A DNA stretch of 64,000 bases from Thalassoroseus pseudoceratinae (GTDB taxonomy: Bacteria; Planctomycetota; Planctomycetia; Planctomycetales; Planctomycetaceae), in assembly GCF_011634775.1 (NCBI RefSeq), contig NZ_JAALXT010000003.1:992001-1056000 (forward strand), read 5' to 3'. Made by a program: the position numbers and the translations under genes. Shown here piece after piece: positions 8,645-18,239 of the stretch. Under the pieces are notes generated by a model. It saw nothing but the letters and a program-made list of their open reading frames with translations. It had not been told where the DNA came from and did not search any database. Positions within the stretch are counted from its first letter, which is position 1, and every line of letters begins with the position of its first letter.

Positions 8645-11600
8645 ATGCCCATTCACGTTGCTCTGAACCATCGAACGTCGTACTCGTACGATCGGCTGAT
8701 TTCGTTGTCGCCTCATGTGGTACGTTTGCGACCGGCTCCGCATTGCCGCACGCCGATTTTGAATTATTCACTCAAGATCGAACCAGAGCCACACTTCATT
8801 AATTGGCAGCAGGATCCCTTCGGGAATTATCAAGCTCGGTTGGTTTTCCCCGAGAAAACACGCAAATTCTCGGTCGAGGTTGATCTCAAGGCCGAGATGG
8901 TCGTCATCAATCCATTCGACTTTTTCGTCGAAGATTATGCAGAAGAGTTTCCCTTCGAGTACGACGAACATCTCCGCGAAGATCTGCGTCCCTTTCTCCG
9001 CACTGAGGATCTTGGACCGGAGTTGACGAAGTTTCTAGAGACCATCGACCGGACGCCACGCAGGACCGCGATCTTCTTGGTCGATCTGAACCAGCAACTT
9101 GAAAAACTGATTAATTACACGATCCGCATGGAGCCGGGTGTTCAAACACCTGAGGAAACACTCACCAAGAAGTCGGGCTCGTGTCGCGATACGAGTTGGC
9201 TACTCGTTCAAGTGCTTCGACATTGTGGCTTAGCCGCACGATTTGTGTCGGGGTATTTGATTCAGTTGACGGCGGATGAAAAACCGCTGGAAGGGCCGGC
9301 GGGTCCGACTGCGGATTTCACCGACTTGCATGCCTGGGCTGAGGTGTATTTGCCGGGCGCTGGTTGGGTGGGGCTCGACCCGACATCGGGATTGTTTGCT
9401 GGCGAAGGACACATTCCGCTGGCATGCACGCCCGCACCGAGTTCGGCGGCGCCGATCGAGGGTGGACTCGAAGAATGCGAAACTGAATTCGATTTCGCAA
9501 TGGAAATTCAACGGGTGCACGAAGATCCCCGTGTCACGAAACCATACACCGAAGAGCAATGGGAAGACGTCCTCAAGGTTGGTCAATCGGTCGACGAGCG
9601 TCTCAAGACTGGTGACGTTCGGTTAACGATGGGCGGTGAGCCCACGTTTGTCTCGATCGATGACATGGAAGGCGACGAGTGGAACATAGCCGCCGTCGGG
9701 CCGATGAAACGGCAATTGGCCGAGGAATTGATCCGCCGTTTGCGTCGCCGGTTCGCGCCCGGGGGCATGTTGCATTACGGTCAAGGAAAGTGGTATCCCG
9801 GTGAATCGCTGCCACGATGGGCGTTGTCGTGTTTTTGGCGAACCGACGGCGAACCGCTTTGGAAGAACGTCGATTTGCTCGCGGATGATCAATCGCCGCA
9901 AACGACCACTCCGGAACAGGCAGAGCACTTCACCGAAACGCTTGCGGAGAATCTTGGAGTCGATTCGTGTTGGGTGGTATCCGCGTATGAAGACATCTGG
10001 GAGACCATTCGGCAAGAGCATCGCGTGCCGGTCAATGTCGATCCGTTGAAAACCGATGTGGACGATCCCGAGGAACGCCGGCGGTTGGCGCGTGTTCTCA
10101 ACCGAGGGATTGGCAAACCGACCGGGTTCGTTTTGCCTTTGCGTCGACAATGGTGGCAAGCGAAAGCAGTTGGTCGTTGGGTCAGTGGTCCGTGGCCATT
10201 ACGTTCGGAGCGAATGTTCCTGATCCCCGGGGATTCGCCCGTCGGTCTGCGACTCCCATTGGATACCTTGCCCGTCGTTCCAAGCTCGGCCCCGCCGACC
10301 TTCTTCGAACGCGATCCGTTTGAGGACCGCGAACCGTTACCGCGACACGAGGAGATGTTCCACTCGCAACCGCCAACAGCCGACGAACGTACTGGCGTCG
10401 ATGGTCCGCGTGTGCAAATGCGGGACGCGGAACCAATGTTGTCCGAAGAAGAACGCATGGAACGCCGTCAGAAATTGCAACCGGCGGCTCCACCGGAAGG
10501 CACGATTCGCACGGCATTGTGCGTTGAACCCCGTGACGGACGGCTCTACGTTTTCATGCCACCGGCTGAACGATTGGAAGACTATCTGGAATTGCTCGCT
10601 TCGGTTGAAAGCACAGCCGAAGCATTGGGGCTTCCGGTCATCATTGAAGGCTATCTTCCTCCCGATGACCCACGAATCAAAGTGATCAAAGTCACGCCGG
10701 ATCCGGGTGTGATCGAGGTGAACGTTCAACCGGCTCACGACTGGGAAGAACTGGTTGAAATCACGACCAACATCTACGAGGATGCTCGGCAAACGCGATT
10801 GGGCACCGAGAAATTTCAGCTCGACGGGCGACATACGGGGACGGGTGGCGGGAACCACATTGTTCTCGGGGGATCAACGCCTGCCGACAGCCCGTTTCTC
10901 CGTCGTCCCGATTTGCTGCGGAGTTTATTGGGATATTGGAATAACCATCCTGCACTGTCCTACTTGTTTTCCGGTATGTTCATTGGGCCGACGAGTCAGG
11001 CCCCGCGTGTGGATGAAGGTCGACGAGATTCCATCTACGAGTTGGAATTGGCGTTTGCCCAAATCCCCGATCGCTCGTTCGGAGCCTGTCCGCCCTGGCT
11101 GGTTGACCGTGTCTTCCGTCATCTTTTGACAGACCTCACGGGGAACACGCACCGAGCGGAATTCTGCATCGACAAGCTCTACTCACCCGATTCCAGCACA
11201 GGCCGACTAGGGTTGCTCGAATTCCGAGCATTTGAGATGCCGCCACATTCGCGGATGAGTCTAGTGCAGCAACTGCTGGTCAGAGCCCTTGTCGCTCGGT
11301 TCTGGGAAGTTCCGTCAAACGAGAAACTGATCCGGTGGGGAACGGCGCTGCATGATCGGTTTATGCTTCCGCACTTCTTGAAAGAAGATTTTACCGATGT
11401 GATCCGCGAGTTGCAGACCGTCGGAATCGATATGCGTCCCGAATGGTTTGTGCCTCATTTCGAATTCCGATGCCCCGTGCTCGGACATGTCGAGTATGAA
11501 GGTGTTCATGTCGAATTGCGGCAGGCGATCGAACCATGGTACGTCCTTGGCGAAGAACCTGGTGGCGGCGGTACGGCTCGCTATGTCGATTCCTCCGTCG

Positions 11601-12013
11601 AGCGGTTGCAAGTCAAGGCGACGGGGTTGGTGGAATCTCGACACGCCATCCTGTGCAATGGTCGTCGCGTGCCGTTACATCCGACAGGCGAACCCGGTGA
11701 GGCGGTTGCTGGTGTCCGGTATCGGGCTTGGCAACCCCCGAGTTGCCTCCATCCGACAATCCCTGTCCATACGCCGTTGGCGTTCGACATTGTGGATCAA
11801 CGTAATGGACGTTCACTTGGCGGCTGTCGTTATCATGTTGATCATCCCGGTGGGCTGAATCCCACGACGTTTCCAGTCAATGCATTGGAAGCCGAAAGCC
11901 GACGTGGTGGCCGATTCTTCCGCACGGGCCACACACCGGGTATACTGTCCGTTCCGCCGGTGGAACGGACACCGGATTTCCCGCTGACGCTCGATCTTCG
12001 CCGAACGGTGTGA
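8645..12013 (+). CDS. Large transglutaminase-like protein with C-terminal DUF2126 domain
   Basis: 1122 residues. Residues 1-85 form the bacterial transglutaminase-like N-terminal domain (IHVALNHRTSYSYD). A transglutaminase/cysteine-protease core follows with an intact triad: Cys180 in SGSCRDTSW, His229 in LHAWAEVYLPG and Asp245 in GLDPTSG. From about residue 320 to the end is DUF2126, with MGGEPTFVSIDDMEG, GGGNHIVLGG and a long conserved C-terminal part. DUF2126 has been proposed to be a ligase-like domain, but I know of no demonstrated reaction. The protein may hydrolyse or transfer amide bonds made or used by the neighbouring ATP-grasp enzymes. No signal peptide is seen, so it is presumably cytoplasmic. 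Confidence 0.92.
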   Translation: MPIHVALNHRTSYSYDRLISLSPHVVRLRPAPHCRTPILNYSLKIEPEPHFINWQQDPFGNYQARLVFPEKTRKFSVEVDLKAEMVVINPFDFFVEDYAEEFPFEYDEHLREDLRPFLRTEDLGPELTKFLETIDRTPRRTAIFLVDLNQQLEKLINYTIRMEPGVQTPEETLTKKSGSCRDTSWLLVQVLRHCGLAARFVSGYLIQLTADEKPLEGPAGPTADFTDLHAWAEVYLPGAGWVGLDPTSGLFAGEGHIPLACTPAPSSAAPIEGGLEECETEFDFAMEIQRVHEDPRVTKPYTEEQWEDVLKVGQSVDERLKTGDVRLTMGGEPTFVSIDDMEGDEWNIAAVGPMKRQLAEELIRRLRRRFAPGGMLHYGQGKWYPGESLPRWALSCFWRTDGEPLWKNVDLLADDQSPQTTTPEQAEHFTETLAENLGVDSCWVVSAYEDIWETIRQEHRVPVNVDPLKTDVDDPEERRRLARVLNRGIGKPTGFVLPLRRQWWQAKAVGRWVSGPWPLRSERMFLIPGDSPVGLRLPLDTLPVVPSSAPPTFFERDPFEDREPLPRHEEMFHSQPPTADERTGVDGPRVQMRDAEPMLSEEERMERRQKLQPAAPPEGTIRTALCVEPRDGRLYVFMPPAERLEDYLELLASVESTAEALGLPVIIEGYLPPDDPRIKVIKVTPDPGVIEVNVQPAHDWEELVEITTNIYEDARQTRLGTEKFQLDGRHTGTGGGNHIVLGGSTPADSPFLRRPDLLRSLLGYWNNHPALSYLFSGMFIGPTSQAPRVDEGRRDSIYELELAFAQIPDRSFGACPPWLVDRVFRHLLTDLTGNTHRAEFCIDKLYSPDSSTGRLGLLEFRAFEMPPHSRMSLVQQLLVRALVARFWEVPSNEKLIRWGTALHDRFMLPHFLKEDFTDVIRELQTVGIDMRPEWFVPHFEFRCPVLGHVEYEGVHVELRQAIEPWYVLGEEPGGGGTARYVDSSVERLQVKATGLVESRHAILCNGRRVPLHPTGEPGEAVAGVRYRAWQPPSCLHPTIPVHTPLAFDIVDQRNGRSLGGCRYHVDHPGGLNPTTFPVNALEAESRRGGRFFRTGHTPGILSVPPVERTPDFPLTLDLRRTV

Positions 12014-12057
12014 CTCCGGTCTCGACGGCATGAATCGCTCGCGAAGAATTGGCCAGC

Positions 12058-14649
12058 ATGAATCGCAGAGCAAATGAGACCACGATGAACTCGCCGTTTC
12101 TGGCAGATCAACTGGCTGTCGGAGACCTCCTGTCTCGTGATTACAAGTCGGCCCCAGGGGTGTTTGATGATTTCATCACCCCCGAAGCCGCAATACGCCC
12201 CCAGTGGAAGCCGTTACTTGACTCGCTGCAAGGCAAGCCGCTACGAGAGCTGGATCGCCGCCAGGTGTTGGTCGACCAACTGGTCTACGAGAATGGCGTC
12301 ACCTTCAACGTCCATCCCGATTCCGACGATCGAATTCGACCATGGGCACTGAACGTCTTGCCCGTCGTCTTCGCAGAGGACGATTGGACAAAGCTTCAAG
12401 ACGGGTTGGCCCAACGAGGGCGACTGCTCCAGCTGATTCTTGCCGACCTGTACGGCCCACGGACACTTTTGAAACGTCGCCTACTTCCGCCAGCGATTGT
12501 GTATGCCAATCGGAATTTTCTGCGTCCGGCCGTGGGAATGCTTCCGGAAGCTCAGGCGTGGATGTTGCCATTGTATTCTGCGGATCTCGCACGAAGTTCC
12601 GGCGGCAATTGGTGGGTGATGGCAGATCGGACGGCATCCGCTACCGGGTGCGGTTATGCCCTCGAAAACCGCACCGTGATCTCACAAACTTGGCCACAAC
12701 TCATTCAAGATTGCCACGTGCAACGGTTAGCCTCGTTCTTCCGAAAGATGCGTGACACGCTGTTGCATCTTTCGCCGCGGAACCTGGAAAACCCGCATGT
12801 TGTGTTACTGAGCCCGGGACCAGGCGACCCCTATTATTTTGAGGATGCTTTCCTTGCGCGATACCTGGGCTACACTTTGGTCGAAGGTGGCGATCTCGCT
12901 GTGCGAGATGACAAAGTTTGGTTGAAAACGCTTGGCGGATTAATGCCCGTCGATGTCATCTTCCGCCGGGTCTATGAACGCCAACTCGATCCGTTGGAAC
13001 TCGACGGAACATCGACAATCGGAGTTCCCGGGCTTCTACAGTGCGTTCGGAAAGGCACCGTCTCTATTGCGAATCCGATCGGTAGCGAATTGGTCGAATC
13101 GCCCGTGTTTATGGCGTTTCTCCCGCAGCTGTGTCGCGAGCTGTTAGGAGAAGAACTCCAACTCCCGTCCATCGCCACCTGGTGGTGCTACGGTGCTAAA
13201 GAGCGACAATATGTGATGGATCACTTCAACAATCTGGTGATCAAACCGGCTTTCGATCCCAGCGGTGGCGAAGAAATTATTGTCGAGCGTCTCAGCGAGG
13301 CGGAACGATCCCAGTTGCGAGATCGAATCAACGCCGACCCCGCAAAATTTGTGGCTCAAGAGACAATCGTTCGTTCTACCGCTCCGACGTGGCGTGATGG
13401 TCAGCTTCGCAAAGGACATATTGCGTTGCGATCATTCAGTGTTCGGTCGGAGGATACCTTTTCCGTCATGCCGGGGGGATTGATTCGGGTGTCATCCACA
13501 CCGGACCCCATCGAACTCTCGATCGCCGCGGGAGACGAAAGTAAGGACGCTTGGGTTCTTTCGAGCCGATCTGTCAAACATGAGTCACTGTTCGCCAAGC
13601 ATGATTCCGAAGTACCTCTCGAACGAATTGGGGCGGCACTTCCCAGTCGTGTTGCGGACAATCTGTATTGGTTGGGACGACACCTCGAACAAGTCGACAG
13701 CTCGGCCCGAATCGTGCGATTCCTTGTCGATCGTTTGACCGTCGAACCGAGCTTTGAAATCGATCTCGAGATAGCCGCCTGGGTTCGCGTGTTGGCCAGT
13801 CGAGGACTCATCGAACCCGGCTATGCCGTCGAGGAACTCAGTCACACTCTGCCCTCATTGGAGAAAATCCTTTTAAACGCGGTTTACGAAGATGAGGAGC
13901 GGCTCAGCCTGCGACAGACCGTGCGGGAAACACTCCGGCTCGCCTCACTCGTGCGGGATCGGGTGTCTCTGGATACCTGGCGGATGGTCAACAGGATGGA
14001 ACACCGCTTCCGACGCGTGCCGGAGGATTCCGAGCGTGACTTGGGGGATGTTCTGAGCCACCTCAATCAACTCGTCTTCGATATCGCATCGTTTTACGGT
14101 CTCACGACCGACAGCATGACACGCGGGCAAGCCTGGAGATTCCTCGATATCGGTCGGCGAATCGAACGCGGATTGCAAATGGTGACGTTGCTCCAAGAAA
14201 CCCTCGCCCACCATACCGAAGAGCATGTGCCGTTGCTGCAATCGGTATTGGATGTTGCCGATAGCTCGGTCACCTATCGGACACGATACCTGTCGAGAAT
14301 CCGCCGGGTACCGGTGTTAGATCTCCTGATGACGGATGAATCCAATCCGCGTAGTTTGGGTTTTCAACTGATGATGCTTGACGAACACATCAACCATTTG
14401 CCGAAGAATCCGGAACAGGCAACGCGATCGGCGGAGCAAAAGTCGATTCTGTCGGCGTTACATCAAATTCGGATGGCCGATGTCCATGAGTTGTGTGATC
14501 CACGGGATAGTCAATCGCGTTCGCTGAACCAATTGTTGCTACGCGTTGAGCAGGAATTGATGAATCTTTCCACATCACTGACTCGGCGGTACCTCGTCCA
14601 TTCCGGTCCGCCGCGTCACTTGCAAGAGTTCGCTCGGTCCACGTCTTGA
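12058..14649 (+). CDS. Circularly permuted ATP-grasp fused to alpha-E domain
   Basis: 863 residues from ATG 12058; ATG 12085 is an alternative. Residues about 1-480 are a circularly permuted ATP-grasp module (GVTFNVHPDSDDRIRPW, YALENRTVISQTWP, NLVIKPAFDPSGGEEIIVE). Residues about 525-850 are an alpha-E module (ALPSRVADNLYWLGRHLEQV). It is thus a single-chain version of the two proteins encoded at 5840-8585, and shows that the two domains work together. It lies 44 bases after the DUF2126 gene and is followed by a second transglutaminase gene, making a second module of the same type in tandem. Sequence between the two ATP-grasp copies is clearly divergent, so they are old paralogues rather than a fresh duplication. 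Confidence 0.92.
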   Translation: MNRRANETTMNSPFLADQLAVGDLLSRDYKSAPGVFDDFITPEAAIRPQWKPLLDSLQGKPLRELDRRQVLVDQLVYENGVTFNVHPDSDDRIRPWALNVLPVVFAEDDWTKLQDGLAQRGRLLQLILADLYGPRTLLKRRLLPPAIVYANRNFLRPAVGMLPEAQAWMLPLYSADLARSSGGNWWVMADRTASATGCGYALENRTVISQTWPQLIQDCHVQRLASFFRKMRDTLLHLSPRNLENPHVVLLSPGPGDPYYFEDAFLARYLGYTLVEGGDLAVRDDKVWLKTLGGLMPVDVIFRRVYERQLDPLELDGTSTIGVPGLLQCVRKGTVSIANPIGSELVESPVFMAFLPQLCRELLGEELQLPSIATWWCYGAKERQYVMDHFNNLVIKPAFDPSGGEEIIVERLSEAERSQLRDRINADPAKFVAQETIVRSTAPTWRDGQLRKGHIALRSFSVRSEDTFSVMPGGLIRVSSTPDPIELSIAAGDESKDAWVLSSRSVKHESLFAKHDSEVPLERIGAALPSRVADNLYWLGRHLEQVDSSARIVRFLVDRLTVEPSFEIDLEIAAWVRVLASRGLIEPGYAVEELSHTLPSLEKILLNAVYEDEERLSLRQTVRETLRLASLVRDRVSLDTWRMVNRMEHRFRRVPEDSERDLGDVLSHLNQLVFDIASFYGLTTDSMTRGQAWRFLDIGRRIERGLQMVTLLQETLAHHTEEHVPLLQSVLDVADSSVTYRTRYLSRIRRVPVLDLLMTDESNPRSLGFQLMMLDEHINHLPKNPEQATRSAEQKSILSALHQIRMADVHELCDPRDSQSRSLNQLLLRVEQELMNLSTSLTRRYLVHSGPPRHLQEFARSTS

Positions 14650-14678
14650 TTCACTTGTGATTGCTGGGAAGTCGTTCG

Positions 14679-15569
14679 GTGCTGTATCAGATTACTCACA
14701 TTACGCGGTACTCGTATCCGCAATCTGTTTCCGTCTGTCATAATCAGGCGTGTTTAACGCCACGCACGTCGGCGGTTCAAACTTGTGAGATGAGTCGCTT
14801 ACGACTCTATCCGCCACCGGCGACGATGAGCGAGCGCGTCGATTTTTTCGGAAACCAGATTCATCATTTTTCGTTCCATGATGGATTTCAGGAATTGACG
14901 ATTCGGGCTCAGAGTCGAGTCCGCGTGCAGCGACCGAATGTCGACGCTTCGATGGTTTCACCGGCGTGGGAAGACGTCGTCCGCGAAACCAGCACCGGGA
15001 ATTCGCCATCGGCCATGGATGCGTTTCAATTTGCGTTTGAGTCCCCGCGCGTCACAATGGCGGATAAGTTCCGAGACTACGGTGCACAAACATTTTCTCC
15101 CCAACGCCCGATTTGTGATGCGATTCGGGAATTGACGAATCGCGTGTTCGAGGACTTCACATTCGATGCAAAGGCCACGCATGTCAGCACGACGATCGAC
15201 GAGGTCTTTGCCAATCGCCGTGGCGTGTGCCAAGATTTTGCTCATGTTATGTTGGCGATCTTGCGTTCTTTCGGATTGCCGTCGCGTTACGTAAGTGGAT
15301 ATCTCCGAACATGTCCTCCCCCCGGCGAGCAACGCATGGTCGGAGCCGATGTTTCGCACGCTTGGGTTTCCATTTGGTGTGGTCAAGAGTTGGGCTGGAT
15401 CGATACCGACCCAACCAACGATGTGTACGTTGGCAATGACCACGTGACGATCGCGTACGGCCGAGATTACAGCGACATCACACCGGTCAAAGGTGTCTAC
15501 ATCGGTGGCGGACCGCATACGCTCAAGGTTTCCGTAGACGTCGAACCCCTACAAGATCCAACGATTTAG
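14679..15569 (+). CDS. Transglutaminase-like protein (short form)
   Basis: 296 residues. I chose GTG 14679 because the protein then begins MLYQITHITRYSYP, the usual beginning of the family, and GGGAAG lies a few bases upstream; TTG 14661 is the longer alternative. N-terminal beta domain (1-85), then a transglutaminase core with Cys184 (RRGVCQDFAH), His227 (VSHAWVSIW) and Asp244 (DTDPTND), all intact. Ends shortly after the core, with no DUF2126. Closes the ATP-grasp/alpha-E cluster, 29 bases after the fusion gene. Probably a cysteine-dependent peptidase or amide-transfer enzyme; the substrate is unknown. Confidence 0.92.
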   Translation: MLYQITHITRYSYPQSVSVCHNQACLTPRTSAVQTCEMSRLRLYPPPATMSERVDFFGNQIHHFSFHDGFQELTIRAQSRVRVQRPNVDASMVSPAWEDVVRETSTGNSPSAMDAFQFAFESPRVTMADKFRDYGAQTFSPQRPICDAIRELTNRVFEDFTFDAKATHVSTTIDEVFANRRGVCQDFAHVMLAILRSFGLPSRYVSGYLRTCPPPGEQRMVGADVSHAWVSIWCGQELGWIDTDPTNDVYVGNDHVTIAYGRDYSDITPVKGVYIGGGPHTLKVSVDVEPLQDPTI

Positions 15570-15876
15570 CCCGCCCTCGCTGGTTCGGCTGGCATTCCTC
15601 ATGTCCGGTCCCTGAGATCGACGGTCGGTCGCTGATCGACCAATACGGACGTGTCTAACTCATTCCCCTCACCCATTCAGAGAGAATCGAAATAAATCGT
15701 TTTCCGTAAACCATTTGGCTGAAACAAGAAACGTCAAAGTCAACAGTCGAAAGAGGCATTTTGGCGCGAAATTCGCATTGTGATCACGTTAGCTGCACGA
15801 GCACGTCTTGAGTTCGCCGGGCAAGCCGCGAGCGTCAATTGGCGTCTCTCCAATGAGTCGCAATCAGGATTTCAAA
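15570..15876. other. Intergenic region, no gene seen
   Basis: Between the last transglutaminase gene and the PH-domain gene. It contains small inverted repeats, for example GGTCG with CGACC around 15629-15643 and GCGAA with TTCGC around 15765-15776. No T-rich terminator or convincing promoter is visible. In-frame TTG and ATG codons at 15808 and 15853 could extend the following gene upstream. Confidence 0.4.
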
Positions 15877-16545
15877 ATGCAAACCGATTTCGCCTACCAA
15901 TGCCCAGTTTGTCACCATGACATCACGGTCGCGGACAACGTGATCGGCACAGTCGTGGACTGTCCGAGTTGCGACAGCCCGATTCAGATTGAAGTCCCGG
16001 TGGCCCACCAAGTCGATCACTCTCCCACTCCGGAAGCTCCGAGAGTTGACTACGCCGAGCGGGAAGAGAACGTGCTTCGAGAGTTGCACCCGTCGATGTT
16101 CCGCAAGCACCCGATTCGATACGTCTTCTACGTCGCGATCATTTTGACGGGGCTGTTGGGCATCGTGAACACCATCGCCAACGGGGAACTCGTCGCCGCT
16201 GGGGGTTGGTTGACCTTCACGAACTGGATTCAATGGGCGATCAGCGGGGCTATTACAGTCGCGGGACTCGTGTTGTTCCTGAAATGGTGGCTAGAGATTA
16301 AATACACCACCTTGATTGTGACAAGCAAACGAACCATTCTCCGTAAAGGCATCATTTCTCGTGAGACCAGCGAAGTCCAACATGATGATGTGCGGAATAT
16401 CCAGGTCGATCAAAACATGTATGAACGAATTGTGGGCGTGGGTGACATCGCCATCTCGAGTTCCGGCCAGGATGATCTTGAGATCGAGTGTATCGGTATC
16501 GTCCATCCGGAAGATGTGGCCGACGTGGTTCGGGATCTGCAGTAA
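15877..16545 (+). CDS. Zinc-ribbon, two-helix membrane protein with bacterial PH domain
   Basis: 222 residues from ATG 15877, chosen because AGGA lies 7 bases upstream and the protein then starts MQTDFAYQCPVCHHDI. Residues 8-45 hold a CxxC...CxxC zinc ribbon (CPVCHHD, CPSCDSP). Two hydrophobic segments follow (about 90-110 and 123-145), then a bPH2-type domain (about 150-220: YTTLIVTSKRTILRKG, DDVRNIQVDQNMYERIVGVGDI). PH-like membrane proteins of this type have no firm general function. A strong terminator hairpin follows the gene. Confidence 0.8.
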   Translation: MQTDFAYQCPVCHHDITVADNVIGTVVDCPSCDSPIQIEVPVAHQVDHSPTPEAPRVDYAEREENVLRELHPSMFRKHPIRYVFYVAIILTGLLGIVNTIANGELVAAGGWLTFTNWIQWAISGAITVAGLVLFLKWWLEIKYTTLIVTSKRTILRKGIISRETSEVQHDDVRNIQVDQNMYERIVGVGDIAISSSGQDDLEIECIGIVHPEDVADVVRDLQ

Positions 16546-16581
16546 ATCGCATCGCAATTGTTCGCCGAATATGACATCATC

Positions 16582-16613
16582 AGGGAAAGACGATTTTCGA
16601 ATCGTCTTTCCCT
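16582..16613 (+). terminator. Hairpin terminator after PH-domain gene
   Basis: A perfect 13-base stem (AGGGAAAGACGAT pairing with ATCGTCTTTCCCT) with a 6-base loop lies 36 bases after the stop codon. The following run is weak in T (GTTTCATT), so termination efficiency is uncertain. Confidence 0.7.
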
Positions 16614-16698
16614 GTTTCATTGAGTAGCCATGGCGAGACCGCAGCCGATAACGAAGAGCTTGAGTTGCCGTCAATCTCCTTTTACCTAGTCAGGTGCG

Positions 16699-18207
16699 AT
16701 GCCCAAAAAAGTGTTGTTTGTCGTAATCGACGCATTGAGTCAGACAATCGTTGACAACGCGTGGAGCGACACGCGGTTGCCGAACCTCCATACGTTGGCG
16801 AAGAAAGGCTGGCACCAGCCTTCCATCTCAATTTTTCCGTCAATTACTCCCGCCGCAACCGCTAGCTTGATCACAGGGTGCTTCCCATCCGCCCACAGGA
16901 TTTCCGGTGCCTACTGGTATGACCGCGAAGCCGAAGTCGTCAACTACTTTGGTACGGATTTGGAAGTCGTCTTGCGGGAAGGAATTGCGAAGTATCTCCG
17001 TGATTTTCAGATGCGACTGAACCATGACCATCTGCAATCGCCAACACTGTACCAGCAAGCCGAACGTGCCGGTTTGACAGCGGCTTGTCTCAACTTCATG
17101 TGGTTCCACGGTGATGTCCCTCATGAGTTCCAGACGCCTTGGCTCTTCAAATTGATTCCTGATCTATCGCCGGCTGAACGCGTGCATGGCCCGAAGATTT
17201 GCTACCTCGGCGACTTCGCCAAGACCCCGTTGCCATCCACTGGCGAGACAATGACCGGTCCCGGCGGACCGCTGCACAAGTTCGGCATGAGTGACGAAAC
17301 AACAGCCGCGTTTCTTTTACAGCTCTGCGAGGTTGGCTTGCCCGATTTGACGGTGGCGTATTTCCCGGAGAACGATTTCCAGAGTCATTCCGAAGGACCA
17401 GCGGAGGCATTGACCGTCATCGAAAAAGTGGACCGAGTTCTCGGCCAAGTGTTTGAACTGCACGGAGGCATTGACGCGATGTTAGAGGAGGTTGCCATTG
17501 TCGTAACCGGCGACCATTCGCAATCACCACTTGCAAACGACAATACTGGCATTAATCTCGATGACGTCTTGTCGAATTTTTCGTTGGTGCCGGCGGGAAG
17601 TACTTGGCAATCCCATGAAGATTTGATGGTTTGCACAAATCTTCGCTCCGCACAGATCTACTTTCGCAAACCGCACCATGACGACGACGAACACCTGAAG
17701 CAGGTCGTGACATCACTGAAACAATGCCCGCGAATCGACCAAATCCTTTGGCGGTCTGGCGATCAAGACGCTTGGACATATCACGTCCATAGTCCACACT
17801 GTGACCCGTTGATCTTCTCGCGAGACCCGTCTCGGTTTTCGCAGTCCGCTCATGACGAATTCGGGAACAGTTGGAGTTGGACCGGCGACCTGAGTGGCCT
17901 CGATGGCCGCGTAGCCGATGATGGCGTAGTCCGCTTCCGGGACTATCCGAATGCGTTCGAACGGATTGCGGAAGCGTTTTTCGAAGAAACCGGCGACGTT
18001 TGGGTCACTGCAAGTCCCGGTTGGGAATTTGTAGTGGCAGGGGTCAAGCCAAACGCGAGCGGTTCGCATGGAACCCTCTCCGCAGAGGACTCCATATCGC
18101 CGTTGATCGTCGCCGGTGCTCCCGCGGGTTTTGAGTTTCCAGAGCAACCACGGTCCGTCGATGTGGCTCCGATTTGCTGCCGACTGCTCGGAATCGAAAC
18201 GATGTGA
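16699..18207 (+). CDS. Alkaline phosphatase-superfamily phosphodiesterase / nucleotide pyrophosphatase
   Basis: 502 residues. The N-terminus has the metal-binding Asp in VLFVVIDAL and the nucleophile region SITPAATASLITGCFPSAH, with the catalytic Thr expected in this segment. Later metal-ligand segments are visible: YFPENDFQSHSEGP and VTGDHSQSP. These match type I phosphodiesterase/nucleotide pyrophosphatase-like enzymes that hydrolyse phosphodiester or pyrophosphate bonds. There is no signal peptide, which is unusual for a family often exported. AGGTG precedes the ATG closely. Flanked by a terminator upstream and by a convergent histidine kinase gene 32 bases downstream. Confidence 0.82.
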   Translation: MPKKVLFVVIDALSQTIVDNAWSDTRLPNLHTLAKKGWHQPSISIFPSITPAATASLITGCFPSAHRISGAYWYDREAEVVNYFGTDLEVVLREGIAKYLRDFQMRLNHDHLQSPTLYQQAERAGLTAACLNFMWFHGDVPHEFQTPWLFKLIPDLSPAERVHGPKICYLGDFAKTPLPSTGETMTGPGGPLHKFGMSDETTAAFLLQLCEVGLPDLTVAYFPENDFQSHSEGPAEALTVIEKVDRVLGQVFELHGGIDAMLEEVAIVVTGDHSQSPLANDNTGINLDDVLSNFSLVPAGSTWQSHEDLMVCTNLRSAQIYFRKPHHDDDEHLKQVVTSLKQCPRIDQILWRSGDQDAWTYHVHSPHCDPLIFSRDPSRFSQSAHDEFGNSWSWTGDLSGLDGRVADDGVVRFRDYPNAFERIAEAFFEETGDVWVTASPGWEFVVAGVKPNASGSHGTLSAEDSISPLIVAGAPAGFEFPEQPRSVDVAPICCRLLGIETM

Positions 18208-18239
18208 ATTAGCGATCGGAGACGACGACGAATCTCCAA

